Assembly: GCF_003932495.1 (NCBI RefSeq) | Contig: NZ_QZMT01000002.1 | Coordinates: 62,001 to 126,000 of the forward strand | Source of the DNA: Guyparkeria sp. SCN-R1 | Lineage (GTDB): Bacteria > Pseudomonadota > Gammaproteobacteria > Halothiobacillales > Halothiobacillaceae | Reading direction: 5' to 3' | DNA: 64,000 nt | Shown here: in pieces, positions 26,258 to 35,442 of the stretch | How positions within the stretch are numbered: position 1 is the first letter of the stretch | Layout: every line of letters begins with the position of its first letter | Program-made: the position numbers and the translations under genes | Notes under the pieces: model-generated | Told to the model about the DNA's origin: nothing | The model's database searches: none | The model's input: the letters and a program-made list of their open reading frames with translations, nothing else

Positions 26258-28567
26258 CTACTCGACCTCGACCTCCACCTCGTCCGGCGCGAGGCACACC
26301 TCGTCATCGCAGGCCTGCAGATCGAGGCGCAGGCGCGTCGGCATCTCGCCGGTCACGGGCACCCGCAGCTCGAGCACCCCCTCAAAGACATCGATCGCCG
26401 AGCGGGCGAACTCGGCGCGAAATGGCTTGCCCGGCGGGTAGTCGATCGGCCCGATCTCGCCATCCAGGGCAGTGACCCGGGTCGGCACCAGGAAGTCCTC
26501 GCTGGCCGGGTTGGCATTGATGTGAAAGCCCTCGTCGATGGCGAGGCGCACCACGATGGCCGCACCGCCCTCGATCAGGCGCGCCTCGACCTCGACGTGA
26601 TCGCGCGTCTCGCCCGGCCCGCCGGTGGTCTCGGTCGCCTCGGCCAGTCGCGCCGCCTCGCGCGTCACCACCTCGGCACGTGACGGCCGGGCCAACGCCC
26701 CGACCAGGAAACCCCAGTCGGCCGGCGCGGCATCGACCTCGGCCGCGAACCCCGCCAGCGCGCGCACGGCCCGCTCCTGGCGCGCCGCATCCTCGAGCAC
26801 GGTCCCCAGATCCAGCAGGAACACCACCGCCTGCGAATGCCCCGATGGTGCGGCGTCGTCACCCACCAGCGGCGGGCTAAGCGGCAACCCGCCGCCCGAT
26901 TCCGGCGGGCGCTCATGCAGCCGCCCCGACTCGTCGAGGTAATCGCGTTCGATCGTCGCGGCGATTCGCTGGGCGCGGAACAGCCAACGGATATCGTGGC
27001 TCGATCCGTACAGCGCCAGCATCAGGCGACCGGCAGCCGCGTGATCGGAAAGAAATGCCTCGCCGGAGACATCGCCTTCGTAGACCTGTCGGTACAGGTG
27101 CTGCTCATCGGCATCCCAGAGCCTCGCCCAGAGCCAGTCACCCACCGCCTGCGCCCGCTCTTGCCAGTCACCTCGGTCGAGCGGCTGCGCCGCCGCCAGC
27201 AGCCCCAGCCCGGTCAGGGCGTTGAACTCGGCGACCTGCTTGCGGTCGCGCTTGGGCAGACCGCGCTCCTGGCGAGCCTCGAGCAGGGCCGCGTACTCCG
27301 CCTCGAATCCGGCGATCGACTCGGCCAGCTTCCCCTGCTCGAAGGCATCGTACGCCCGGCCCACCGCCAGGTTCACCGCCCCGCCGTCGGGCAGTTCGTG
27401 ATCGATCCGGCTTTCCGGCAGGTCGGCCAGCTGGTGCCAGTCGAGGAAGGCCTCGGCATCCTCGCCCAGCACCGCGCGGATCTCCTCGGCGGTAAAGACG
27501 TAGCTCTTGCCCTCGATGCCGTCGAGCTCGGCGTTTTCCGCGGTGAAATAGCCACCCTCGTCCGCCCACAGCCGACGGTCGAGATAATCGACGCTGCGCG
27601 CGGCGACGTCATCGAACCAGCCCTCGTCCAGCCGCTGCCCGGCCCGCGCGTAGTGACCGACCAGCTGGGCGTTGTCGACCAGCATCTTCTCGAAGTGCGG
27701 AATCGCCCACTCGGGGTCGACGGTGTAGCGGTGGAACCCGCCGCCGACGTGATCGAACAGCGCGCCGATGCTCATCGCTGCCAGGGTCTGGCGCAGCATC
27801 GGCTCCGCCCTTGCGGCCTGCTCGTCGTCATCGACCGCCGAGAGCAGCAACGCCAGCCGCGGTGACTGCGGAAAGCGGCTCGACTGCCCCGGCGGGGCGA
27901 AGCCGCCCACCAGCGAATCGAACTGCCCTTCCAGCGCCTCGATGGCCCGCGCCTGCCAGTCGGCCGGGTCGATGCGCTCGGGCGCCAGACTGGCATCCGC
28001 ACCCTCCCGCAGCGCCTCGGCCGTCGTTTCGGCCCGCTCGAGCAGCGGCTCGCGGTTCGACTGCCACTGGCCGGAAAGACGCTCCAGGATCTGCGGGAAG
28101 CTCTCGCGACCGGGCAACGGCTCGGGCGGGAAATAGCTGCCGGCGAAGAACGGCTCGAGCTCTGGGGTGAGAAAGACGTTGTTGGGCCAGCCACCGCCCT
28201 CGCCCAGCGCCCGCGTGGCCGCCATCAGCACGCGATCGAGATCGGGGCGCTGCTCGCGGTCGACCTTGATGTTGATGAAGCCCTCGTTCATCGCCGCGGC
28301 GATCTCGGGGTCCTCATAGAGCTCGCGCTTGGCGACGTGGCACCAGTAGCAGGTGGAATAGCCCACCGAGACAAAGATCGGCTTGTCCTGCTCGCGGGCC
28401 AGCGAGAGGGCCTCTTCACCCCAGGGATACCAGTCGACCGGATTATCGGCGTGATCGCGCAGGTAATCCGAGGCGGTATCCGCCAGGCGGTTCTCGGCGG
28501 TCGCGACACCGCCGGCCATCCACCCCAGCAGGGCCAGCGACAGCAAGAGCGGGGGCAATCGACTCAT
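26258..28567 (-). CDS. DUF255 thioredoxin-like protein fused to DsbD-alpha-like domain
   Basis: A 769-residue exported protein. The signal peptide (about 1-24) is followed by a thioredoxin-like DUF255 domain with a CxxC at Cys73-Cys76 ([10 protein letters not shown]), then a long alpha-toroid region typical of YyaL/SSP411 proteins (about 200-620). The last 115 residues resemble the periplasmic alpha domain of DsbD ([43 protein letters not shown]) and carry a CxxxxC pair. The combination suggests a periplasmic thiol-redox enzyme that both presents and receives electrons, an inference. The start is placed at the Met before the signal peptide; the frame runs further upstream without similarity. 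Confidence 0.82.
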   Translation of the reverse strand: MSRLPPLLLSLALLGWMAGGVATAENRLADTASDYLRDHADNPVDWYPWGEEALSLAREQDKPIFVSVGYSTCYWCHVAKRELYEDPEIAAAMNEGFINIKVDREQRPDLDRVLMAATRALGEGGGWPNNVFLTPELEPFFAGSYFPPEPLPGRESFPQILERLSGQWQSNREPLLERAETTAEALREGADASLAPERIDPADWQARAIEALEGQFDSLVGGFAPPGQSSRFPQSPRLALLLSAVDDDEQAARAEPMLRQTLAAMSIGALFDHVGGGFHRYTVDPEWAIPHFEKMLVDNAQLVGHYARAGQRLDEGWFDDVAARSVDYLDRRLWADEGGYFTAENAELDGIEGKSYVFTAEEIRAVLGEDAEAFLDWHQLADLPESRIDHELPDGGAVNLAVGRAYDAFEQGKLAESIAGFEAEYAALLEARQERGLPKRDRKQVAEFNALTGLGLLAAAQPLDRGDWQERAQAVGDWLWARLWDADEQHLYRQVYEGDVSGEAFLSDHAAAGRLMLALYGSSHDIRWLFRAQRIAATIERDYLDESGRLHERPPESGGGLPLSPPLVGDDAAPSGHSQAVVFLLDLGTVLEDAARQERAVRALAGFAAEVDAAPADWGFLVGALARPSRAEVVTREAARLAEATETTGGPGETRDHVEVEARLIEGGAAIVVRLAIDEGFHINANPASEDFLVPTRVTALDGEIGPIDYPPGKPFRAEFARSAIDVFEGVLELRVPVTGEMPTRLRLDLQACDDEVCLAPDEVEVEVE

Positions 28568-28688
28568 GGGAGCAGCTCGTTCCAGAGTAGAGTTCGAGAA
28601 TGGCACAGCCAGGCGGGTAATGCGGGGTCGGGCAGGCGACGGCCACAATGCTAGGCTTGCCTCTCTTCCTCCTCATGCTGGACACCAC

Positions 28689-30194
28689 ATGTTCGAAGCC
28701 GCCGAACTGGGCCGCCGCCTCTCCAAGGCCGATTTCAAGGACGCCGTGCCGTCCTTGCGCCTGCAGCTGCTCGATGCCCAGCGACGGGCGCGGGCCGCCA
28801 ACCTGCCGGTGCTGCTGCTGATCAACGGCGTGGCCGGTGCCGGCAAGGGCGAGCTGGTCAATCACCTGCTCGAATGGCTGGATTCGCGCGGCGTGCAGAC
28901 ACACGTGTTCTGGGACGAGACCGACGAGGAGAAGCAGCGCCCGCGCTGGTGGCGTTATTGGCGGACGATGCCGGCGCGCGGCGAGATCGGCGTACTGTTT
29001 GGCGGCTGGTATCAGCGCCTGATCGAGGATGCCCGCCACGGCCGCCTGGAGGAAGACGGTGTCAGCGGCGAGCTCGAACGCATCCGCGAGACCGAGCACA
29101 TGCTGATCAACGGCGGCGCGCTGCTGGTCAAGTTCTGGTTCCACCTGCCAGCGCGTGAACAGGCCCGCCGGGTCAAGGAACGCCGCAAGGACCCCACCAG
29201 CCACTGGCACATGGCCCCGGAAACGGCCAAGGAGGCCAATCACTACGACCAGTTCATCGAGATCGCCACCCGCGTGGTGCGCGAGACGGATACCGGCGAG
29301 GCACCGTGGTTCTTGATCGAGGCCACCGATCCGCACTTCCGCGACCTGACCGCCGGCAAGACCCTGCTGCGCGCCATCGAAACCCGCCTGGCAAACGGAG
29401 CCCACGAGAGCTCCGTCAAGGTCTCGCACTCGCCGGCCCTGCCCGAGGCCGACAGCGCCCGGCGCACCATCGTCGACCACGTTCCCGACGATCTCGTGCT
29501 GGACAAGGCCGACTACAAGCATCGAAAGCGGTCGCTCGACGCCCAGCTCAACCGCCTCGGCTGGCAGGGCTTCGAGGCGCGCCGGCCGGTCGTCGCCCTG
29601 TTCGAGGGCTGGGATGCCGCCGGCAAGGGCGGGGCCATCCGTCGGCTCACCGAGGCGCTCGACGCCCGGCTCTACCGCGTGATCCCCATCGCCGCGCCCA
29701 CCGACGAGGAGGCCGACCACCACTACCTGTGGCGCTTCTGGCGACACGTGCCGCGCGACGGCTACTGGACCATCTTCGACCGCTCCTGGTACGGCCGGGT
29801 CCTGGTCGAACGGGTCGAGGACTACGCCGCCCAGCCCGACTGGGCGCGCGCCTACCACGAGATCAACACCTTCGAGGAGCAGCTCGCCGAGCACGGCATC
29901 ACCCTGCTCAAGTTCTGGCTCAACATCACGCCCGAGGAGCAGCTCAAGCGCTTCGAGGCCCGCCAGCAGACGCCCTACAAGCAGCACAAGATCACGCCCG
30001 AGGACTGGCGCAATCGCGACAAGTGGGACGACTACAAGGCCGCGGTCAACGAGATGGTGATCCGCACCTCCACCGAGTACGCGCCGTGGCACATCATCCC
30101 GGCGAACGACAAGCGCTACGCCCGGATCGAGGTGATGCGCATCGCCGCTGAGGCGGTGGAGCAACCCTCAAAAAGAAAGCAGGGGAATAAGTAA
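28689..30194 (+). CDS. pap: Polyphosphate:AMP phosphotransferase (tandem PPK2)
   Basis: A 501-residue protein with two PPK2 domains in tandem, the class II arrangement that phosphorylates AMP to ADP with polyphosphate. Domain 1 (about 10-250) has a modified Walker A (INGVAGAGKGELVNHL). Domain 2 (about 275-490) has the canonical FEGWDAAGKGGAIRRL with the Walker B-like FDRSWYGRVLVERVE. As in characterised PAPs the C-terminal domain looks catalytic. The start at 28689 gives the family length; the divergent DUF255 gene starts 121 bases upstream. Confidence 0.92.
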   Translation: MFEAAELGRRLSKADFKDAVPSLRLQLLDAQRRARAANLPVLLLINGVAGAGKGELVNHLLEWLDSRGVQTHVFWDETDEEKQRPRWWRYWRTMPARGEIGVLFGGWYQRLIEDARHGRLEEDGVSGELERIRETEHMLINGGALLVKFWFHLPAREQARRVKERRKDPTSHWHMAPETAKEANHYDQFIEIATRVVRETDTGEAPWFLIEATDPHFRDLTAGKTLLRAIETRLANGAHESSVKVSHSPALPEADSARRTIVDHVPDDLVLDKADYKHRKRSLDAQLNRLGWQGFEARRPVVALFEGWDAAGKGGAIRRLTEALDARLYRVIPIAAPTDEEADHHYLWRFWRHVPRDGYWTIFDRSWYGRVLVERVEDYAAQPDWARAYHEINTFEEQLAEHGITLLKFWLNITPEEQLKRFEARQQTPYKQHKITPEDWRNRDKWDDYKAAVNEMVIRTSTEYAPWHIIPANDKRYARIEVMRIAAEAVEQPSKRKQGNK

Positions 30195-30231
30195 CCCCAC
30201 CGCAAGGCCACGAGGCAGGCAATGCGTTCGC

Positions 30232-30789
30232 TCACTTCATCGCCTCTTCGATCTTGCGCTCCATTTCGGGCGTCACCTCGGTGGAACGAGGTGGAAGGCT
30301 GGCACCGCCCCGCTCCCCGTTTTCATCGATATCGTCCAAGAGCCGCTTCATCAACTCGATCTCGCGGACCTGCGCGGCGATGATCTCGTCGGCCAGTTCG
30401 CGTACGCGTGGATCGCTGATATCTGCCTTGCGCGCGTTGTTTATCGCGATCGAGTGATGGGGAATCATCGACTTCATGAAGTCGTCATCGTCGATCAGCA
30501 TCTGCCCCCTGTTCACGGCCAGCAACAACACGCCCACCAGGGCCGCCACGACGACGACCGAGATCTTGGTCTTCAGCCCCTTGTACATCGGCCACATGAA
30601 ACCGAGCATCACCACGGCCATCACGCACCCCATCAGCAGGGAGGCCGTCAGGCGGTTCAGGCTGAACGTAGCGTGGTCCATCGAGAAGACCAGCTGGTAC
30701 ATCAAGAAGAACATGATGAAGGTCGACGTCGCGATCATCGCCGCAAAGCGCCCCCAACTCATGCCGGACATCTGCGTTTTCTGACTCAT
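30232..30789 (-). CDS. Membrane-anchored DUF305 protein
   Basis: A 185-residue protein with three N-terminal membrane segments (about 12-36, 46-68, 76-92). A short DUF305-type segment follows ([34 protein letters not shown]), including the His-His pair typical of the family. DUF305 proteins often occur near metal-resistance genes, but no such neighbour is seen here. It marks the left edge of the accessory block; its upstream region faces the first structured repeat. Confidence 0.82.
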   Translation of the reverse strand: MSQKTQMSGMSWGRFAAMIATSTFIMFFLMYQLVFSMDHATFSLNRLTASLLMGCVMAVVMLGFMWPMYKGLKTKISVVVVAALVGVLLLAVNRGQMLIDDDDFMKSMIPHHSIAINNARKADISDPRVRELADEIIAAQVREIELMKRLLDDIDENGERGGASLPPRSTEVTPEMERKIEEAMK

Positions 30790-31046
30790 TACGGGTCCTC
30801 CCTCGCATATGACATGTGTCTTGGCTCTAGACAGCGACAAGCACTCAAAGTGCCGAGAACCACACAGACATGGCGCGCGCCATGCACCATCACCCAGAGC
30901 GTAGACCGCGCCTTTCGCATCGACCGAGATGGGTGGGCGTTTGGGTGCGGGGCACCAGGATTCGTGTCGGGGAAGTCGGTGGGCGCGGGTCTTGTTCGCG
31001 AAGGCCGAGTTTGTGGCTTGGGGAACACGTGTTTGTGCCGCTGGCT
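30790..31046. other. Intergenic stretch without recognised gene
   Basis: About 260 bases upstream of the DUF305 gene, presumably holding its promoter. I see no convincing coding frame or RNA gene. The open frames that cross it run on into the structured repeat and are not believable proteins. Confidence 0.5.
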
Positions 31047-31325
31047 GATATTTCGCGCGCCGGTTGCGCGAGTAGGTATGAAATAGGCGCCGTGCCCGGC
31101 GCACGAGGGTATTTTCTTGCTTGTCCAAGAAAACACCCGAAAAGAAGGACACCCCGGCGCCTTGGCCCTTCGGGCCTGATCGCCGCGGATGAGATCCGCG
31201 TCGATCAGCCTCGCAAACGAGCGATTGCGGACGGGTCGGTTCGACGCGACGTCGTGTCGCGGCGAACCTCGGGCTCGCGTCCATGCGAGCCCGACCCTGC
31301 AATCCCTCGTTCGCGAGGCAAGGCA
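31047..31325 (+). repeat. Structured intergenic repeat, copy A
   Basis: The most complete copy in plus orientation. After a leading segment (CGCGCGCCGGTTGCGCGAG) and GCCGTGCCCGGCGC come hairpin H1 (31107-31138, loop GCTTGTCC), a constant 17-mer GAAAAGAAGGACACCCC (31139-31155), H2 (31164-31176), H3 (31176-31208), H4 (31238-31268) and H5 (31271-31292). H4 and H5 are enclosed by a long-range stem pairing 31208-31229 with 31298-31319. Copy C matches it over almost its full length, apart from paired changes in stems. It lies between the DUF305 gene and the TolA-C-like gene. Confidence 0.88.
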
Positions 31326-31538
31326 CAAGGGGGACCAGCGCTTCGTTTCACCTCACGACAATTGTCGAAAATGACACACTCTTTGCAGAAGAGTGCACGA
31401 GATCACGAGTGCCAGGCAATCGACAAAAGAACGACAAAACGGCGGAAAGAGGGTTAATAACGAGATAAAATGTTAAGCACCCTCCTGCCCCATTAAGCAA
31501 ATGTTTTCGCAACAAAAAGCCACGGAAGAGCTTCCACT

Positions 31539-32189
31539 ATGCACCTCAGATTACTCACCGCTTACATCACCGTCGCGCTCGTAACCGTAATCAACAATCC
31601 AGCCCTGGCGACAGAGGCTATGGATACGCGAAATGCAATTAAGGCCTGCAAACAACTCGAGAAGTTCGCATCCCGCACGGCGAACGACCGATTCGTAAAG
31701 GAAATCCCACTATCGGATGCTTTGCTCGAAGTAGCGGGCGATCCGACGCGCGAGGCAATCGTGCTTGAGGCGTACACGAAAGGCCCCAGGGAAATCGGCA
31801 ATGGGGGACGAGGCTTTGGCGAACATGTATTCCGTCGATGCTACGCCGGCGCCAACTCACCAGACGACGGTCGAACAACACAGGAGATCCTTGCTGAAAA
31901 CAAGAAGATGAAACACCAAGCCCTTTCCCACTGGGCCATGGCCGTGCAGAAAAAACTACGCGACAACTGGAAACGTCCCGATGACGCCTCCGTCGGCTGG
32001 ACATGCACTGCGACGATATGGATGAAGGAGTCCGGTGAAGTCAAAACAATCAAGATCGAACGGTGCGATGGAACGAGCTCCTTCAAGGATTCAGTCCGTT
32101 CCGCTATCGAGTCCTCGTCTCCACTCCCCCGCCCTGCAATTAGCTCCATCTGGCAGGAAAAGATCCGCCTCAACTTTAAACCGGAATAG
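31539..32189 (+). CDS. Periplasmic TolA/TonB C-terminal-domain protein
   Basis: A 216-residue protein with a cleavable signal peptide (about 1-24, ending PALA). Its last 85 residues resemble domain III of TolA or the TonB C-terminal domain: a helix (AMAVQKKLRDNWKRP), paired cysteines around WTCTATIWM and IERCDGT, the ASPLP-type motif SSPLPRP and the terminal LNFKPE. The membrane anchor and long helical arm of TolA are missing. GC content and codon use are clearly lower than in core genes, suggesting recent acquisition. It sits between repeat copies A and E. Role unknown; an envelope or bacteriocin/phage-related partner of Tol is a guess. Confidence 0.75.
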   Translation: MHLRLLTAYITVALVTVINNPALATEAMDTRNAIKACKQLEKFASRTANDRFVKEIPLSDALLEVAGDPTREAIVLEAYTKGPREIGNGGRGFGEHVFRRCYAGANSPDDGRTTQEILAENKKMKHQALSHWAMAVQKKLRDNWKRPDDASVGWTCTATIWMKESGEVKTIKIERCDGTSSFKDSVRSAIESSSPLPRPAISSIWQEKIRLNFKPE

Positions 32190-32278
32190 GTGGCAAGCCA
32201 GCCATACGGTGTCCCACTTGAATTGAGAGCGACAGCACTTCGTACTTGCCGGGAGACGTATCGGAGAAACCCCATTGC

Positions 32279-32350
32279 ATCCTGTCTCGGGGCCGGTGGA
32301 TGGCTCAGGGCCGGGGCGACATGGACGGCGCTCCGAGGCGCGCCTGGCAT
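32279..32350 (-). repeat. Structured intergenic repeat, fragment E
   Basis: Read on the minus strand, GCCTCGGAGCG-CGTCCATG-CGC followed by CCGGCC and GAGACA matches the H5-to-3'-end part of copy B (35262-35320) with several substitutions. The rest of the element is missing. Confidence 0.65.
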
Positions 32351-32419
32351 GGCGTCACCCCGCAAACCACCGAGCGACAACGGCGTGCGAAACCAAAAAC
32401 CACGCCTGACGAGAGACGA

Positions 32420-33487
32420 CTACGACACTCGTCGTAAATAAGCCGTCACCTCATCCCGATCGTGATACAGCTGCCGGATATCCAACTCGAACGGCACCTC
32501 GGCTGCAACCAACCGATCCTCGATTAACTCCCGACACTCCATCACCGCCTGCTGGCGCTTCTTCATCGGCAGCTTGAGATTGAAGATCGCCCGGCGGCAA
32601 TCGCCCCGCGCCATCCACTCGGCTATCAGCGCCGCCACGCGGATCGGTTTTTCCACCATGTCGCAGACCAGCCACTCCACCGGCCGCTCGGGGCGGAAGG
32701 TGAAGCCGTCCTCGCGACGGTGCTCGACCTGGTGGGAGGCGGCCAGCTCTTCCGCCATCGGGCCGTTGTCGACGGCCGTGACCATCAGCCCGTCGCGCAC
32801 CAGCTGCCAGGTCCAGCCACCGGGCGCGGCACCCAGATCGACCGCCTCAAGGCCAGATCGCAACAACTCTTGGCGCTCGTCGGGCGAGAGGAAGGTGATC
32901 AGCGCCTCCTCGAGCTTGAGCGCCGAACGACTGGGCGCGTGTTTGGGGAGCTTGAGGCGCGGGATGCCCATCGGTCGCGGTGCCGCCTGCCCCGGGTGCG
33001 ACCAGCCGGGGATCACCGTGGTGGTGTCAGTAAAAGTGAGATGCAGTCGCGGCAGCTCCCGGTTGCCCGGTTCAAGCAGCCCGCGCTTGCGCATCGACTG
33101 CTCCAGCGGCTTGGTGAACTGGCGGGCCAGTCGCATCAACGGCCGGGTCGCCTCGGCGTCCGGCGTCTCGACGTATGTGCCACCGAACGCCTGCCCGTCG
33201 AGCGCGGCCAGGGTCGGACCGAGCCGATTGTCCGGCGGCAGATCGGCCAGCGACTCGCCGGCCAGACACATCTGCCGGGCGAAGATCAGGTCATTGAGGG
33301 AAAGCGTCTCGAACCAGTCGGCCAACGCCTCGGCGTCGTGGGCGATGAAGGTGAGGTAACCGGTGTCGGCCTTGGCCTTGCAGAAGCCGTGCACGCCGGC
33401 CTCGGCGGCGACGGTCTGCACCTGGGCGGCGCAGTCGCCCTCGTAGCCGGCGCGGGTGAGAAGGAGCAATTGGGTTTCGTCTGACAT
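32420..33487 (-). CDS. rlmM: 23S rRNA 2'-O-ribose methyltransferase RlmM (C2498)
   Basis: A 355-residue protein matching RlmM (YgdE). It has an N-terminal THUMP region and a C-terminal Rossmann methyltransferase domain with SAM-binding AVDLGAAPGGWTWQLV (about 228), VDNGPM, WLVCDMVEKP (Asp) and NLKLPMKKR (catalytic Lys), and ends with LYHDRDEVTAYLRR. The start is set at MSDETQLLLL, equivalent to the E. coli N-terminus; an in-frame ATG lies 12 bases upstream. It is a core gene inside the accessory block, so the island is interrupted or built around it. Confidence 0.94.
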   Translation of the reverse strand: MSDETQLLLLTRAGYEGDCAAQVQTVAAEAGVHGFCKAKADTGYLTFIAHDAEALADWFETLSLNDLIFARQMCLAGESLADLPPDNRLGPTLAALDGQAFGGTYVETPDAEATRPLMRLARQFTKPLEQSMRKRGLLEPGNRELPRLHLTFTDTTTVIPGWSHPGQAAPRPMGIPRLKLPKHAPSRSALKLEEALITFLSPDERQELLRSGLEAVDLGAAPGGWTWQLVRDGLMVTAVDNGPMAEELAASHQVEHRREDGFTFRPERPVEWLVCDMVEKPIRVAALIAEWMARGDCRRAIFNLKLPMKKRQQAVMECRELIEDRLVAAEVPFELDIRQLYHDRDEVTAYLRRVS

Positions 33488-33551
33488 GACGCGAAGCATG
33501 CCAGAGCCCGGCGGGGATTCCAGCCCATGCGGACCGGACACACCGATCGGC

Positions 33552-33851
33552 TCAGTGAGCCGCCTCGTCGAACGTCAGCGGCTCGATACCGGCCAGGTCA
33601 ATCTGCGACCGGGCGACGGCCAGATCGTGCATGTCCTGCATGGCAAGCCAGCTCTCCGGCGAACGCCCCAGCGCGCGCGAAAGCCGCAACGCCATCTCCG
33701 GACTGACAGCGCTCTGTCCACGCAGCAACCGCGCCACCGTCGACGGCGCAACCTGCATGCGAGCCGCCAGATGGCGTGCACTCATCCCGAACGGCTCGAG
33801 ATAGACGTCGCGGATGAACTCGCCTGGGTGAGGGGGGTTGTGCATGGTCAT
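33552..33851 (-). CDS. higA: HigA-type antitoxin
   Basis: A 99-residue XRE-family helix-turn-helix protein of the HigA group. It begins with HPGEFIRDVYLEPFGMS, followed by the HTH (ARHLAARMQVAPSTVARLLRG) and PEMALRLSRALGRSPESWL. It would bind and neutralise HigB and repress the operon. Its ATG overlaps the higB stop by one base (TGATG), so translation is coupled. Confidence 0.92.
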   Translation of the reverse strand: MTMHNPPHPGEFIRDVYLEPFGMSARHLAARMQVAPSTVARLLRGQSAVSPEMALRLSRALGRSPESWLAMQDMHDLAVARSQIDLAGIEPLTFDEAAH

Positions 33852-34129
33852 CAGTGATAATCCTCGTAGTCGAGAACGTGCGCATCGCCGTCGCGGAATT
33901 CAAACGTCAGCCGCCAGTTGCCACTGACCCGGATCGACCAGCGATTGGCCTGTTCCCCGCGCAATGCATGCAGACGAAAGCCCGGCACGTCCATGTCGTC
34001 GATCGTCGTGGCGGTCTCCAGTGCGGCAAGCTGCATCCTCAAGCGCCCGGCATGCGCCGGTTGAATCCCGGCGACACTGCCCGACGTGTGGAACCGCCGG
34101 AGTCCCTTGTGGCGGAATGATCGAATCAT
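33851..34129 (-). CDS. higB: HigB-type toxin, RelE superfamily
   Basis: A 92-residue RelE/ParE-fold protein of the HigB family, a ribosome-dependent mRNA endonuclease. Typical features are the start MIRSFRHKGLRRF, the segment PGFRLHALRG, NRWSIRVSGNWRLTFEF and the end DYEDYH. The toxin gene precedes the antitoxin gene, the characteristic reversed order of hig loci. Both genes keep full length, so the module looks intact. Confidence 0.92.
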   Translation of the reverse strand: MIRSFRHKGLRRFHTSGSVAGIQPAHAGRLRMQLAALETATTIDDMDVPGFRLHALRGEQANRWSIRVSGNWRLTFEFRDGDAHVLDYEDYH

Positions 34130-34303
34130 CGGACGATCGTAGCGTGTTGCGCATCACGCATCAATAGGCTCGAGGCCGAACGCCTCCAACAGCACCAACA
34201 CCCCCGAACAGCAGGCGCGACTTATGCGCTCAATCGACTACGCTTGGCTTGGTCCCGTTTCGACTTGCTCTCGTCATCGCGCGTGGCGCACCACCCGGAT
34301 CAG

Positions 34304-34311
34304 AAAAGGAG
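34304..34311 (+). promoter_or_regulatory. Shine-Dalgarno deciding the start of the GGDEF-like gene
   Basis: AAAAGGAG lies 6-7 bases before the GTG at 34318. No comparable site precedes the earlier in-frame ATG at 34249, so the GTG is preferred. Confidence 0.7.
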
Positions 34312-34317
34312 TCACCC

Positions 34318-34956
34318 GTGAGTCAGCCCCCTTCCAGCACCCCGTCCGCGCACTGGCTGGCGGATATCGACTCGCTTGATCGCGAAGACTTGATCGAGCG
34401 CCTGCGCTCCATGGCCGCCCAACTCGACCGGGCGGAGGGGCGCGAACGCGCACGGGTCGGGCAGCAGGTACTGATCGACGAGCTGACCGGCCTGGGCAAC
34501 CGCCGCGACTTCGTGCGCCAACTGGACACCCTGTTCAGCCAGCATCGGCGCAACGACCTGCCGGTGAGCCTGATCCTGCTCGACATCGTCCAGTACCTGA
34601 ACCACCACGGCCCGTCGGCCGAGGATCGTGTCCTGCGTGCCTTCGGCGATTGCCTGCGCGAGACGCTGCGCGGCATGGACATGTCGTTTCGCATCGCCGA
34701 CCACGAGTTCGCCGTCATCCTGCCCGACACCCCGGTGGCCGGCGCCTCGGCGGTCGCGGACAAGCTGCGCCTGGCGGCGGCCTACTTCCTGGTCGAAGAT
34801 GTCGAGGCCACGACGACATACGACGTCAGCGTGGGCGTAGATGCCTTCCGGGTCGAGGATGAGAGTGCCGATGCCGTGGTCCAGCGCGCGTACGAGGCGC
34901 TCGACGAGAGTCGGGCGGCGCAGGCGGATTGGGGAGAAACGGCGCCCGAGAAATAG
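34318..34956 (+). CDS. Degenerate GGDEF-domain protein
   Basis: A 212-residue protein. A short coiled N-terminus (1-50) is followed by a GGDEF-fold domain (about 52-205) that begins with the family motif DELTGLGNRRDF. The signature loop reads ADHEF (127-131) instead of GGDEF, and the DxDxFKxxND stretch reads LDIVQYLNHHGPS, so metal and GTP binding are probably lost. Diguanylate cyclase activity is therefore unlikely; a GTP-sensing or protein-binding role is possible. No sensor or membrane segment is present. Repeat copy B follows. Confidence 0.8.
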   Translation: MSQPPSSTPSAHWLADIDSLDREDLIERLRSMAAQLDRAEGRERARVGQQVLIDELTGLGNRRDFVRQLDTLFSQHRRNDLPVSLILLDIVQYLNHHGPSAEDRVLRAFGDCLRETLRGMDMSFRIADHEFAVILPDTPVAGASAVADKLRLAAAYFLVEDVEATTTYDVSVGVDAFRVEDESADAVVQRAYEALDESRAAQADWGETAPEK

Positions 34957-34973
34957 ACCGCCCCCGCCCTCCT

Positions 34974-34996
34974 GTAGGTCGGACTTCAGTCCGACG
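34974..34996 (+). repeat. Single REP-like hairpin
   Basis: GTAGGTCGGACTTCAGTCCGACG carries the GTAGG head and a palindromic stem (TCGGAC/GTCCGA) like the REP units elsewhere in the window, but with a different stem sequence and no inverted partner nearby. Confidence 0.6.
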
Positions 34997-35046
34997 TCGG
35001 CCACCGGCCGACTACTCCGAACAATCGAATCCACGCTGGAGGATCG

Positions 35047-35320
35047 TTTCGCACGCCTGTTTGCGCGGGGCGGCCATTAATTAACGCCCTGCCTGGCGCG
35101 CGAGCCCCTTTTCTTGCTTGTCCAAGAAAAGGGGCGAAAAGAAGGACACCCCACGGCTCGGCCCTTCGGGCCTTCGAGGCCGGACGTTTGTCCGACCTCG
35201 AAGCCTCACGACCACCGGCTGTCTCGGGGCCGGCTCGACGCGACGTCGTGTCGCGGCGAGCCTCGGAGCGACATCCATGTCGCTCCGACCCCGGCCACCC
35301 GCCGGCCGTGAGACAAGCCG
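35047..35320 (+). repeat. Structured intergenic repeat, copy B
   Basis: Plus orientation, directly after the GGDEF-like gene. H1 at 35104-35135 has a perfect GCCCC/GGGGC lower stem under the constant TTTTCTT/AAGAAAA upper stem. The constant 17-mer is at 35136-35152, H2 at 35160-35172, H3 at 35172-35203, H4 at 35232-35262 and H5 at 35265-35286. H3, H5 and the lower stems differ strongly in sequence from copies A and C yet still pair. The closing long-range stem (CTCACG...CGTGAG) is present but weaker. Confidence 0.88.
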
Positions 35321-35323
35321 TCA

Positions 35324-35333
35324 GGGGGGGGGG
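35324..35333. repeat. G10 homopolymer tract
   Basis: Ten consecutive G residues directly follow repeat copy B in intergenic DNA. It could be prone to slippage during replication. It lies outside any recognised gene. Confidence 0.7.
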
Positions 35334-35442
35334 CGACTTTCGTTAAGCGCCGTGCCGGTTGCAGAGCGTTCATCCCACCGGAAACCGAAGGCATGTCCGC
35401 CGCTGAAGTCCGTGAATTATGTGGATCGAAGGGTGAAGCCCC

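Noticed and set aside
30789-31457. Overlapping open frames through repeat copy A with conserved-looking peptide pieces.
   Set aside because: The similarity between copies is at DNA level with paired hairpin changes; frames differ between copies and have no start signals.
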